From Vulcaniibacterium gelatinicum (GTDB taxonomy: Bacteria; Pseudomonadota; Gammaproteobacteria; Xanthomonadales; Xanthomonadaceae): a stretch of DNA of 54,174 nt. This document shows, piece after piece, positions 1-8,355 of the stretch. A program made the position numbers and the translations under genes. Location: positions 1 to 54,174 of the forward strand of contig NZ_VNKO01000020.1 in assembly GCF_008033445.1 (NCBI RefSeq), read 5' to 3'. Each line of letters begins with the position of its first letter. The stretch's first letter is position 1. The notes under the pieces are model-generated. The model ran no database searches and was not told the origin of the DNA. It worked only from the letters and a program-made list of their open reading frames with translations.

Positions 1-2
1 AC

Positions 3-155
3 CTGCGCACCGCTGCGGCGATCGCCACCCCGGTCGAGCGTTCGCTGCAGCGGTTGGCGGAACTGGAGCACGGGCAGCCGCAGCCGCCGTCGCCGGCATG
101 GGCGCAGACGCACGCGCGCGGCGAACCCGAGGCCCCGCGCCTGGCCCTGAGGTGA
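3..155 (+). CDS. C-terminal end of an unidentified protein (cut by window edge)
   Basis: An open frame enters from the left edge and ends at a TGA after 50 codons. The visible tail is rich in Ala, Arg, Pro and Glu and has no motif I recognise. It converges on the ABC permease gene, whose stop lies 13 bp further on. Codon use is GC-rich like the neighbours, which favours a real gene end, but the function cannot be read from this piece. Confidence 0.45.
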   Translation: MRTAAAIATPVERSLQRLAELEHGQPQPPSPAWAQTHARGEPEAPRLALR

Positions 156-168
156 CACGCCGGACGCC

Positions 169-1254
169 TCAATCCAGGCGCTTGCGGAACCGCAGGATCG
201 CCGCGGTCATCATCAGCACGGTGAAGGCGGCCAGGGCGAGCACGTCCGGCCACAGTTCGAGCAGGTCCGCGCCGCGCAGCATCACCCCGCGCACCAGGCG
301 CAGGAAGTGGGTCAGCGGCAGCGCCTCGGCGAGCCACTGCGCGGCCCTGGGCATGCCCGAGAACGGGAACATGAAGCCCGACAGCAGGATCGAGGGCAGG
401 AACACGAAGAAGGTCATCTGCATCGCCTGGAACTGCGAACGCGCGGCGGTGGAGATCAGCAGGCCCAGGGTGAGGTTGGCCAGGATCAGCAGCACCGCGG
501 CCAGGTACACGTCGAGCGCGCTGCCGCGGATCGGCACCTCGAACAGCCACAGCCCGAGCAGCAGCACCAGCGTGGTCTGGACCAGGCCGATCGCCACGTA
601 CGGCAGCACCTTGCCGAGCATCAGCTCGGTGCGCGAGACCGGGGTGGCGATCAGCAGCTCCATGTTGCCGCGTTCGCGTTCGCGCACGATCGCCACCGCG
701 GTGAACAGGACCATGGTCATGGTCAGGATCACGCCGATCAGGCCGGGCACGATGTTCACCGCCGAGCGCCGCTCCGGGTTGTAGAAGCCGACCACGGCGA
801 TCTGCGGCGGCCGCCGCGCGCCGCCGGCGCCGTCCAGCGGCATCTGCGCGAGCTGGATCGCCGCGCTCTGGACCACGGTGTCGGATCCGTCCACCAGCAC
901 CTGCACCGCCTCGCGGCCCTCGGCCAGGCGCCGCTCGAAGTCCGGCGGCACCACCACGCCGACGCTGATCTCGCCGCGCCGCAGCAGTTCCATCAGCTCC
1001 TGCGGCGCGCGCGCCTGCCGCACCGGCGCGATCACGCCGGTGGCGACCATGTCCATCACCAGCGCGCGCGAGGCGGCGGTGTTGGCCTGGTCGGCGATGC
1101 CGGCGTCGAGGTCGCGCAGGTTGAGGTTGATGGCGTAGCCGAACAGCACCAGCTGCAGCACCGGCACGCCGACGATCATCGCCAGGGTGATGCGGTCGCG
1201 GCGCAATTGCCGCACTTCCTTGAGCATCACCGCGAACAGGCGGCGCAGGCTCAT
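169..1254 (-). CDS. ABC-2 type multidrug transporter permease (YbhS/YhhJ-like)
   Basis: This 361-residue protein is the membrane subunit of an ABC-2 exporter. The N-terminus has a short basic stretch, then a first membrane helix containing VGVPVLQLVLFGYAIN. A large extracytoplasmic domain follows (roughly residues 50-175), then a block of about five C-terminal helices carrying the family hallmark RERERGNMELLIATP, and a basic end. Its ATG overlaps the stop of the ATPase gene as ATGA, so the two are translationally coupled. The order TetR, HlyD, ATPase, permease resembles the E. coli cecR-ybhGFSR locus, but only one permease follows, so it probably acts as a homodimer. The exported substrate cannot be told from sequence; hydrophobic drugs are the usual cargo of this family. 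Confidence 0.9.
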   Translation of the reverse strand: MSLRRLFAVMLKEVRQLRRDRITLAMIVGVPVLQLVLFGYAINLNLRDLDAGIADQANTAASRALVMDMVATGVIAPVRQARAPQELMELLRRGEISVGVVVPPDFERRLAEGREAVQVLVDGSDTVVQSAAIQLAQMPLDGAGGARRPPQIAVVGFYNPERRSAVNIVPGLIGVILTMTMVLFTAVAIVRERERGNMELLIATPVSRTELMLGKVLPYVAIGLVQTTLVLLLGLWLFEVPIRGSALDVYLAAVLLILANLTLGLLISTAARSQFQAMQMTFFVFLPSILLSGFMFPFSGMPRAAQWLAEALPLTHFLRLVRGVMLRGADLLELWPDVLALAAFTVLMMTAAILRFRKRLD

Positions 1255-2198
1255 GCGGCGCGCTCCTGCGCAAGCGCGCGGCCGCGGGTGGCGGCGACGA
1301 ACACGTCCTCCAGGTTCGGCGCGGCCGGCGCGACCTCGGCCGCCACGCCGGCTCCGGCCAGCACCGCGCGCAGGCGCTCCGCGGCACCGCCATCCTCGGC
1401 CGTCAGCACGCGCAGCGCGTTGCCGACCTGGACCACGCTGACCACGCCGGGCGCCGCCTGCAACGCTTCCCGCGCGCGCCGCGGTTGCGCGGCGTGCACG
1501 ACCAGGGTGCGGCCGGCGAGCGCGCCGGCCAGCGCCGCCGGCGCGCCGTCGGCGACCAGCACGCCGCGGTCGAGGATCGCCAGGCGGTGGCAGCGCTCGG
1601 CCTCGTCCATCAGGTGGGTGGAGACCAGAATCGTGGTGCCGGCGTCGGCCAGCTCGAAGAGTTTTTCCCAGAAGTCGCGGCGCGATTCGGGGTCCACCGC
1701 GCTGGTCGGTTCGTCCAGGAACAGCAGCTCGGGCGCATGGATCACCGCGCCGGCCAGCGCCAGGCGCTGCTTCTGGCCGCCGCTCAAGGTGCCGGCGAGC
1801 TGCTTCTGCCGGTCCGCGAAGTGGTACTGCACCAGCAGTTCCTCGATCCGGGCTGCGGCGCGGCGACGCGGGAGGTCCTGCACCGCGGCCAGGAACTCCA
1901 GGTTCTGGCGCACGGTGAGGTCCTCGAACAGCGAGAACTTCTGGGTCATGTAGCCGATCCGGCGCCGCAGCGCCTCGGACTGCTCGGGCACGCGCAGGCC
2001 GAGCACCTCGATCTCGCCCGCGCTCGGCGCGAGCAGGCCGCACAGCATGCGGATGGTGGTGGTCTTGCCCGAACCGTTGGGGCCGAGGAAGCCACACACC
2101 TGCGCCCGCGGCACGGTCAGGTCCACGCCGTCCACGGCCTGCAATGCGCCGAAGCGCTTGCCCAGGCCGCGGGCGCGGATGGCGACGTCGGCGGACAT
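1251..2198 (-). CDS. ABC transporter ATP-binding protein (YbhF-like, single domain)
   Basis: A 315-residue ATPase that would power the adjacent permease. It shows Walker A GPNGSGKTTT near residue 40, a signature motif LSGGQKQRLALA, Walker B LLFLDEPTSAVDP and the H-loop STHLMDEAERC. The last 90 residues form a C-terminal extension of the type found in drug and polysaccharide exporters. E. coli YbhF carries two ATPase domains in one chain, whereas this one has a single domain and must dimerise. The start follows the HlyD stop by 14 bp, and the stop overlaps the permease start. The sequence is complete and all catalytic motifs are intact. Confidence 0.93.
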   Translation of the reverse strand: MSADVAIRARGLGKRFGALQAVDGVDLTVPRAQVCGFLGPNGSGKTTTIRMLCGLLAPSAGEIEVLGLRVPEQSEALRRRIGYMTQKFSLFEDLTVRQNLEFLAAVQDLPRRRAAARIEELLVQYHFADRQKQLAGTLSGGQKQRLALAGAVIHAPELLFLDEPTSAVDPESRRDFWEKLFELADAGTTILVSTHLMDEAERCHRLAILDRGVLVADGAPAALAGALAGRTLVVHAAQPRRAREALQAAPGVVSVVQVGNALRVLTAEDGGAAERLRAVLAGAGVAAEVAPAAPNLEDVFVAATRGRALAQERAA

Positions 2199-2212
2199 GG
2201 CCGCGGCCGGGT

Positions 2213-3232
2213 TCAACGCCGGAACTCCACCCGCACCGGCAGGCCGGCCGGCAGGCCGCGGGCGGCCGGGTCGGTCAGCGCGATCTCGGCCAGCCAACTC
2301 AGGCGCGCGGCGTCCTTGCCGATCAGCGCGTAGTACGGGGTGAACACGGGCTCGCTGCGGATCATGCGCACGCGCCCGGCGAACGTGTCCTCGCGGCCGT
2401 GCACGAACACGCGCACCGCCTGCCCCGCCCGCACCTGGACGCGGATCGGTTCGGGCACGTACACGCGCGCATACGGCGCCTCGCCGACCAGCAGCACCGC
2501 CAGCGGCGCGCCGGCCGGCGGCTGGTCGCCGGGTTCGTACGGCAGGCTGTCCACCACGCCGGCGCGCGGCGCGAGCACGTCGAGCTTGCCGCGCGTGGTC
2601 CGCTGTGCGCGCGCCTGCGCCTGCGCGGCGGCCACGGCGGCGCGGCCCTGGGCGAGGCGCTCGGCGCGCGTGCCCCGCTCCAGCTCCAGCAGCGCCTGCT
2701 GCGCGGCCTGCACCTGCGCCTGCGCGCCCTCGGCGGCGGCGCGGGCGCGGTCCACCTCGGCCGAGGCCACCAGCCGGCGTTCGCCGAGCGGGCGCACGCG
2801 CGCGTAGTACGCCTGCGCGTCGCGGGCCTGCGCCTGCGCGGCGGCGAGCTGCGCGCGCGCCTGCGCGATCGCTTCGCGGCGCGGTCCGGCCTCCAGTTCC
2901 GCCAGCGCCTGGCGCTGGCGCTCGGCCTCGGCCTGTGCGGCCTCGACCGCGGCCTGGGCCCGGTCGGGCTCGAGCTGCAGCAGCGGCTGTCCGGCACGCA
3001 CCCGCTCGCCCTCGCGCACGTGGATCGCGACGATGCGCTCGCTCGCCGGCGCCGGCAGGGTGATGCGGTCGTACTCGAGCGTGCCGAGCGCCTGCGGCGG
3101 CTCGGGCTGGCAGGCGGTCAAGGCGAGCAGCAGAGCCAGCCACGGATGGACACGGATGAACACGGATCGGGCAAGCGGCAGGAACCGCCGGGCCAGGCCG
3201 GTCCGTCTCCGCGATGAAGCAAGCACGGCCAT
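2213..3232 (-). CDS. HlyD/EmrA-family periplasmic adaptor lipoprotein (YbhG-like)
   Basis: A 339-residue membrane fusion protein linking the inner-membrane exporter to the envelope. The N-terminus ends in a hydrophobic run with a lipobox LTAC, so it is probably lipidated. A first half-lipoyl segment follows (IHVREGERVRAGQPLLQLEP), then a long Ala/Gln/Arg coiled coil (about residues 90-210), the second half-lipoyl part and a beta-barrel domain. I chose the ATG at 3230-3232 because GGAG sits 6 bp upstream; an ATG 18 bp earlier has no such site. Residues just before the lipobox (SVFIRVHPW) are encoded by one arm of a REP-like repeat, so the leader seems to have been rebuilt by that repeat. Confidence 0.88.
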   Translation of the reverse strand: MAVLASSRRRTGLARRFLPLARSVFIRVHPWLALLLALTACQPEPPQALGTLEYDRITLPAPASERIVAIHVREGERVRAGQPLLQLEPDRAQAAVEAAQAEAERQRQALAELEAGPRREAIAQARAQLAAAQAQARDAQAYYARVRPLGERRLVASAEVDRARAAAEGAQAQVQAAQQALLELERGTRAERLAQGRAAVAAAQAQARAQRTTRGKLDVLAPRAGVVDSLPYEPGDQPPAGAPLAVLLVGEAPYARVYVPEPIRVQVRAGQAVRVFVHGREDTFAGRVRMIRSEPVFTPYYALIGKDAARLSWLAEIALTDPAARGLPAGLPVRVEFRR

Positions 3233-3273
3233 CGTCTTCTCCGTTTTCATCCGTGTGGATCCGTGTGCATCCG
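3140..3273. repeat. REP-like inverted repeat with ATCCGTGT units
   Basis: The left arm (3140-3167) and right arm (3249-3273) are near-perfect inverted copies. Each is built of two to three repeats of ATCCGTGT spaced by 2 bp, and about 80 bp lie between the arms. The left arm lies inside the start of the HlyD gene and the right arm inside the 3-prime end of the TetR gene. The motif encodes IRVHPW-like peptides in one frame, a pattern that recurs in dispersed intergenic repeats of many bacterial genomes (from memory, not searched). It may fold into a long hairpin in the transcript between regulator and transporter. Confidence 0.7.
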
Positions 3274-4017
3274 GGTGGGCCCGCCCTCGAGCCCCAAGCC
3301 GCGGCCGAGCAGCGCGAGCGCGTGGTCGCGCAGGCGCTCGGGGGAGATGTCTTCGGCGTCGAACATGCTGCGCCACAGCGGCGCGCTGGCGGCGGGGAAC
3401 AGGGTCAGGCCGACCAGCGACACCACCACCAGGCGCGGGTCGAGGCCGGGATCGAGCGTGCCCGCGCGCTGCGCCTGCGCCAGCTTCTGCACCAGCAATT
3501 GCGGCAGTTGCGGGGCGAACCGCGCCAGCAGCACCTCGCGCAGCGCGCCGCCCTCGCACAGCACCTCGCGCACCCACAGCGGCGGCAGCCACGGATGGCG
3601 CGCGACCACCTCGGCCATGCCGCGCACGAAGCCGGCGACCAGCGCGGCCGGGGCGTCGCCGGCGCCCAGCACCGCCTCGCGCACGTGGGCGAACGCAGGC
3701 ATCAGGCGTTCGGCAACCACCGCTTCCTGCAGGCGCGCCTTGTCGCCGAAGTAGTAATGCACCAGCGCCGGGTTCACGCCCGCCTCGGCCGCGATCCGGC
3801 GCAGCGTGGCGGCGCCGATGCCCTCACGGACGAAGCAGGCGATGGCGGCGTCGAGCAGGCGCTCGCGCAGGTCGGGGCCGTCGCCGGCGGGGCGGCCGGC
3901 GGGGCGACGCTTCGCCGGGCGCGCCGGCTCCCCGCCCGGTGCACGTGCCGGCTCCCGCGGTGCCCGCGACGGGGCGGAGCGGGCGGTGGGGCGAGCGGCG
4001 GCGGGGCGGCGGGCCAT
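3247..4017 (-). CDS. TetR/AcrR-family transcriptional regulator (CecR-like)
   Basis: A 256-residue repressor. After an unusually long basic N-terminal extension rich in Ala, Arg and Pro (about 45 residues), the TetR helix-turn-helix is clear: LLDAAIACFVREG, then TLRRIAAEAGVNPALVHYYFGDKARL. The remaining helices form the ligand-binding and dimer domain. It heads the HlyD-ATPase-permease cassette and so probably controls it and itself. The stop lies within the right arm of a REP-like repeat, so the last residues (TRMHTDPHG) are repeat-derived. The ATG at 4015-4017 is preferred because a promoter and candidate operator lie directly in front; an in-frame ATG at 4056 would put them inside the gene. 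Confidence 0.88.
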   Translation of the reverse strand: MARRPAAARPTARSAPSRAPREPARAPGGEPARPAKRRPAGRPAGDGPDLRERLLDAAIACFVREGIGAATLRRIAAEAGVNPALVHYYFGDKARLQEAVVAERLMPAFAHVREAVLGAGDAPAALVAGFVRGMAEVVARHPWLPPLWVREVLCEGGALREVLLARFAPQLPQLLVQKLAQAQRAGTLDPGLDPRLVVVSLVGLTLFPAASAPLWRSMFDAEDISPERLRDHALALLGRGLGLEGGPTRMHTDPHG

Positions 4018-4023
4018 GCCCGT

Positions 4024-4052
4024 ATTTAATTCACCGTTTAATTCATTTGCAA
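4024..4052 (-). promoter_or_regulatory. Promoter with tandem operator for the TetR-led efflux operon
   Basis: On the minus strand TTGCAA (4052-4047) and TTAAAT (4029-4024) are separated by exactly 17 bp, a good sigma70 layout. Two direct copies of TTTAATTCA (plus-strand 4025-4033 and 4037-4045) fill the spacer and -10, with 12 bp between equivalent positions, about one helical turn. The stretch is conspicuously AT-rich in very GC-rich DNA. Transcription would begin about at the ATG (4017), implying a leaderless or nearly leaderless message. Binding of the adjacent TetR protein here is inferred. Confidence 0.6.
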
Positions 4053-4140
4053 GCACCGTTCGTCAGCGGCGGCCGGGCGCCCCGGGCACTGGGTATAACG
4101 GGGCCGCGGACGGCGTTGCGGCGAAGGCGATGGGAGGCGG

Positions 4141-5808
4141 CTACCTGGCCTCGTACACGGGGCGCCCGTCCACGTAGGTGGCGCGGATCGGGAGCGTGCG
4201 CAGACGGGCCGGCTCGACCGCGAGCGGATCCTCGCCCAGGATCACGAAATCGGCGCGCTTGCCGGGTTCGAGGCTGCCCACCTCCTGCTCGGCGAAGCCG
4301 GCGTAGGCCGCGTCGCGGGTGAAGCCGCGCAGGGCCTCGAACGCGGTCAGCTTCTCCTCCGGGTGCCAGCCGCCGGGCGGCTGCCCTTGCGCGTCGGCAC
4401 GGGTGACGGCGGCGTACAGGCCCAGGCGCGGATCCACCGACTCCACCGGGAAGTCCGAGCCCAACGCCAGCCGGGCGCCGCTGTCGCGCAGTTGCCGCCA
4501 GGCATAGGCCCCGACCGCGCGCGCGGGGCCGAGCCGGTCCTCCGCCCACGGCATGTCGCTGGTGGCGTGGGTGGGCTGCATTGAGGCGATCACCCCGAGC
4601 CGGGCCAGGCGCGGCAGGTCCTCCGGCGCCAGCACCTGCGCGTGCTCGATCCGCCAGCGGTGGTCGCCAGCCGCGTCGGCGCCGAGCACCTCGACATAGG
4701 CATCGAGCACCTCGCGATTGCCGCGGTCGCCGATCGCATGGGTGGCCGCCTGCACGCCGCAACGCCTGGCTTTCGCCAGCGCGTCGCGCAACCGCTGCGG
4801 CGACATCAGCAGCAGGCCGCGGTTGCCCGGATCGTCGGCGTAGTCGGCGAGCAGCGCGGCGCCGCGGCTGCCCAGCGCGCCGTCGGCGTAGAGCTTGACC
4901 GTGCGCATGCGCAGGCGGCCCGACGGATGCGCGTACAGGCCCTCGCGGCACAGCCATTCCAGCGCCTCGCCGTCGCCGTCGGCCATCGCGGTGATGCGCA
5001 GCGGCAGGCGCCCGGCGTCGGCGAGCGCGATGTAGCGCCGCAGCTCGGCGCGCGAGACGCCGGCATCGTGCACGCCGGTCAGGCCGTGGGCGACGGCCTC
5101 GCGCATGCCGAGCTCGAGCGCGCGCAGCGCGGTGGCCTCGTCCAGCGGCGGCACCGCCGCGTCCACCAGCGCCATCGCCGCATCCACGAAGATCCCGGTC
5201 GGCCGGCCCTGCGCGTCGCGCAGGATCTGGCCGCCCTCGGGCTGCCAGCTGCCGCCGAGTTCGCGCCGCACCGCGCGCATCGCCGCGCTGTTGGCCCAGC
5301 CGGCGTGGCCGTCCACCCGCTGCAGCCAGACCGGACGGTCCGGGAACGCGGCGTCGAGGTCGGCGGCGGTGGGGAAGGCTTTCTCCGGCCAGTCGTTCTG
5401 GTCCCAGCCGCGGCCCTGCAGCCAGGCGCCCGGCGGCAGTTCGCGCGCGAACGCGCGCAGGCGCTCGATCACCTCCTGCTTGCTGCGCGCGCCGACCAGA
5501 TCCACCTGCCGCCGGCTCAGGCCGAGGTTGCCGACATGGCCATGCGCATCGATCAGGCCCGGAACCACCGTCGCCGAGCCGAAGTCGAGCCGCCGCGCGC
5601 GCGGGAACCGGGCCAGCACCTCGTCGCGTCCGCCCACCGCCAGCAGCCGGCCCTGCGCGTCCCAGGCCAGCGCCTGCGCCCGCGGCCGGGCCGGGTCGAG
5701 GGTGTGGATCCGCGCCGCGGTCAGCACCGTGACGCCATCGTCGGCGCGCGCTGGCATCGCCGCCACCGCCAGGACCGCCGCCAACACCGGGAGCGCCAAT
5801 GCACGCAT
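4141..5808 (-). CDS. Exported amidohydrolase (YtcJ-like, amidohydrolase family 3)
   Basis: A 555-residue hydrolase of the YtcJ type with a cleavable signal peptide (hydrophobic run ending AMPARADD). Metal-site motifs are visible: [11 protein letters not shown] for the first metal, [27 protein letters not shown] and the late LGSDFPVE. The C-terminus has the usual [16 protein letters not shown] segment. Relatives hydrolyse amide bonds of small nitrogen compounds in the periplasm; the true substrate is unknown. The start has an AAGGA-type ribosome site. It is transcribed leftward, divergent from phoH, and its stop lies 123 bp from the TetR start. Confidence 0.9.
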   Translation of the reverse strand: MRALALPVLAAVLAVAAMPARADDGVTVLTAARIHTLDPARPRAQALAWDAQGRLLAVGGRDEVLARFPRARRLDFGSATVVPGLIDAHGHVGNLGLSRRQVDLVGARSKQEVIERLRAFARELPPGAWLQGRGWDQNDWPEKAFPTAADLDAAFPDRPVWLQRVDGHAGWANSAAMRAVRRELGGSWQPEGGQILRDAQGRPTGIFVDAAMALVDAAVPPLDEATALRALELGMREAVAHGLTGVHDAGVSRAELRRYIALADAGRLPLRITAMADGDGEALEWLCREGLYAHPSGRLRMRTVKLYADGALGSRGAALLADYADDPGNRGLLLMSPQRLRDALAKARRCGVQAATHAIGDRGNREVLDAYVEVLGADAAGDHRWRIEHAQVLAPEDLPRLARLGVIASMQPTHATSDMPWAEDRLGPARAVGAYAWRQLRDSGARLALGSDFPVESVDPRLGLYAAVTRADAQGQPPGGWHPEEKLTAFEALRGFTRDAAYAGFAEQEVGSLEPGKRADFVILGEDPLAVEPARLRTLPIRATYVDGRPVYEAR

Positions 5809-5913
5809 GGCCGTGTCCTTCGTCGAGGGAGGCACCCGACTTTGCGAAAAAGCCCGGACAGGCGCAAGCTGCGCACGCGCACCTCGTCCCCCGCCCCGGC
5901 GCGCCCCGACCGC

Positions 5914-6894
5914 ATGACCGCCCCCGTCCAACGCGACTTCGTCCTCGAACCCGCCGACAGCGAACGCCTGGCCAACCTGGCCGGCCCGTTCGACGACCAC
6001 CTGCGCATGATCGAGCTGCGCCTGGGCGTGGAGATCGCCAACCGCGGCAACGTCTTCCGCCTCACCGGCCCCGACGAAGCGGTCGAGCGTGCCGAGAAGC
6101 TGCTGCGCGAGCTGTACGCGGAGGCCGCCGACGAGGTGCTCGACGGGCATGCGATCAACCTGCGCCTCGGCACCGCGACGGGCCGCGGCGGGAACGACGA
6201 GGCCACGCCGCAGGAAGTGGTGGTCCGGGTCAAGCGCGGCACCATCCGCGGCCGCAGCGCCAACCAGCAGAAATACCTGCACGCGATCGCCACCCACGAC
6301 ATCAACTTCGGCATCGGCCCGGCCGGCACCGGCAAGACCTTCCTGGCCGTGGCGATGGCGGTGGACGCGCTGAACGAATCGCGGGTGCAGCGCCTGATCC
6401 TGGTCCGGCCCGCGGTCGAGGCCGGCGAGAAGCTCGGCTTCCTGCCCGGCGACCTGGCGCAGAAGGTGGACCCGTACCTGCGCCCGCTCTACGACGCGCT
6501 GTACGAGATGCTGGGCGTGGAGAAGGTGGTCAAGCTGCTGGAGAAGAACGTCATCGAGATCGCGCCGCTGGCGTACATGCGCGGACGCACGCTCAACGAC
6601 GCGTTCGTGATCCTCGACGAGGCGCAGAACACCTCGATCGAGCAGATGAAGATGTTCCTGACCCGGATCGGCTTCGGCAGCACCGCGGTGATCACCGGCG
6701 ACCTGACCCAGATAGACCTGCCGCGGCACCAGAAGTCGGGCCTGAAGGACGCGCTGGACGTGCTGCGCGGCGTGGACGGCATCAGCTTCACCTTCTTCGA
6801 GGCGCGCGACGTGGTGCGCCATCCGCTGGTGGCGCGGATCGTGGACGCCTACGGCGCGCGCGACCACAAGGACGCGCAGACCGGACCGGCGTAG
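5914..6894 (+). CDS. ybeZ: PhoH-like ATPase (YbeZ)
   Basis: A 326-residue P-loop ATPase of the PhoH/YbeZ group. An N-terminal KH-like RNA-binding region (about 20-110) precedes the ATPase core. Walker A is GPAGTGKT with Lys141, and Walker B is [18 protein letters not shown] and a late arginine-rich stretch complete the fold. YbeZ works with the endoribonuclease YbeY in rRNA processing and ribosome quality control. Here ybeY starts 26 bp downstream, followed by corC, the order found in E. coli. No strong ribosome site precedes the ATG. Confidence 0.95.
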   Translation: MTAPVQRDFVLEPADSERLANLAGPFDDHLRMIELRLGVEIANRGNVFRLTGPDEAVERAEKLLRELYAEAADEVLDGHAINLRLGTATGRGGNDEATPQEVVVRVKRGTIRGRSANQQKYLHAIATHDINFGIGPAGTGKTFLAVAMAVDALNESRVQRLILVRPAVEAGEKLGFLPGDLAQKVDPYLRPLYDALYEMLGVEKVVKLLEKNVIEIAPLAYMRGRTLNDAFVILDEAQNTSIEQMKMFLTRIGFGSTAVITGDLTQIDLPRHQKSGLKDALDVLRGVDGISFTFFEARDVVRHPLVARIVDAYGARDHKDAQTGPA

Positions 6895-6920
6895 ACTGCC
6901 GGGGCCAACGGGGAGCGACG

Positions 6921-7394
6921 ATGACCAGGGGACCGATCCGCCTCGACGTCAGCATCAGCTATGCCGTGCCGCGCGCCGGCGTGCCCGCTCCCGCGAGCTT
7001 CCGCAAGTGGGCGGCGGCGGCGCTGGCCGGCCGCATCCGCGAGGCCGACCTCGCCATCCGCATCGTCGGCACCAAGGAGGGGCGCGCGCTCAACCGCCAC
7101 TACCGCGGCAAGGACTACGCCACCAACGTGCTGAGCTTCCCCGCCGAGCTGCCCGAGGGCGTGCGCCTGCCGCTGCTCGGCGACCTGGTGCTGTGCGCGC
7201 CGGTGATCGCGCGCGAGGCGCGAGAGCAGAAGAAGCCCCTCGCCGCGCACTACGCCCACCTCACCGTGCACGGCGTGCTGCACCTGCTCGGCTGGGACCA
7301 CGACGACCCGCGCGAGGCCGACTGCATGGAGCAGCTCGAGCGCGAGATCCTGGCCGAGCTGGGGATCGCCGACCCGTACGCGCCCGCCGACTGA
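6921..7394 (+). CDS. ybeY: Endoribonuclease YbeY
   Basis: A 157-residue metal-dependent single-strand endoribonuclease needed for maturation of the 3-prime end of 16S rRNA and for ribosome quality control. The zinc-binding signature [11 protein letters not shown] near residue 115 holds the three histidines. [14 protein letters not shown] in the first half is also typical. GGGGAG lies 7 bp before the ATG. It sits between ybeZ and corC in the same direction, as in enterobacteria. Confidence 0.96.
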   Translation: MTRGPIRLDVSISYAVPRAGVPAPASFRKWAAAALAGRIREADLAIRIVGTKEGRALNRHYRGKDYATNVLSFPAELPEGVRLPLLGDLVLCAPVIAREAREQKKPLAAHYAHLTVHGVLHLLGWDHDDPREADCMEQLEREILAELGIADPYAPAD

Positions 7395-7494
7395 GCGCCC
7401 GCCTGCCCCCGGCCGTCCGGCTGTCACGTCGGCCCCCCGTTCCGCGCTAGACTTTGAACCAGCCGCTCCGTCCGCGGAGCCTCGTCCACCGACC

Positions 7495-8355
7495 ATGTCC
7501 GAAGACGACAGTCCCCACGTCTCAGAACAGCCCGAAAAGCGCCGTTCCTGGCTCGACCGCCTCGCCGCGGCCCTTTCGGGCGAACCCGCCACCCGCGAAG
7601 ACCTCGTCGAGCTGCTGCGCGACGTGCAGGCCGACGGCCTGATCGCCGCCGACACGCTGCGGATGATGGAGGGCGCGCTCGCCGTGTCCGACCTCACCGT
7701 GGGCGACGTGATGGTGCCGCGCGCGCAGATGGTGTCGCTGCCGGCCGCCGCGCCCCTGCCCGAGCTGATGCGGATGGTGGTGGAGTCCGGCCACTCGCGT
7801 TTCCCGGTCCACGGCGAGGACAAGGACGAGATCCTCGGCATCCTGCTGGCCAAGGACCTGCTGCGGGTGGTGGTGGCCGAGGGCGGCCCGCACGGCGTGC
7901 GCGAGCTGCTGCGCCCGGCGGTGCTGATCCCGGAATCCAAGCGCCTGAACGTGCTGCTGCGCGAGTTCCGCCAGTCGCGCAACCACATGGCGATCGTGGT
8001 GGACGAGTACGGCGGCGTGGCCGGCCTGGTGACGATCGAGGACGTGCTCGAGCAGATCGTCGGCGAGATAGACGACGAGCACGACGTGGCCGAGGAAGGC
8101 GCGCCGCGGATCGCGCAGGCCGACGGCCACTACATCGTGGACGCGCTGACCCCGATCGCGGACTTCAACGAACGCTTCGGCGCCGACTTCGGCGACGACG
8201 AATACGACACCATCGGCGGCCTGGTCACGGCCGCGATCGGGCACCTGCCCGAGGTCGGCGAGGAACTCACCATCGGCCGCTTCACCTTCCGCGTCGCGCG
8301 CGCCGATGCCCGCCGCCTGCACGCGCTGCATGTGAGCGTGCATGCGGACCATTGA
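7495..8355 (+). CDS. corC: CorC/YbeX-type CBS-domain protein
   Basis: A 286-residue cytosolic protein with two CBS domains (about 70-190; VGDVMVPRAQM, GHSRFPVHGED, NHMAIVVDEYGGVAGLVTIEDVLEQIVGEI) and a C-terminal CorC_HlyC domain ending in the FTFRVARADARR strand. The family is tied to magnesium/cobalt efflux and, as YbeX, to ribosome metabolism. A TAGACT box at 7448-7453 may give it its own promoter. Its last 14 bp overlap the DUF4105 gene. It lacks the N-terminal membrane domain of larger TlyC relatives. Confidence 0.94.
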   Translation: MSEDDSPHVSEQPEKRRSWLDRLAAALSGEPATREDLVELLRDVQADGLIAADTLRMMEGALAVSDLTVGDVMVPRAQMVSLPAAAPLPELMRMVVESGHSRFPVHGEDKDEILGILLAKDLLRVVVAEGGPHGVRELLRPAVLIPESKRLNVLLREFRQSRNHMAIVVDEYGGVAGLVTIEDVLEQIVGEIDDEHDVAEEGAPRIAQADGHYIVDALTPIADFNERFGADFGDDEYDTIGGLVTAAIGHLPEVGEELTIGRFTFRVARADARRLHALHVSVHADH

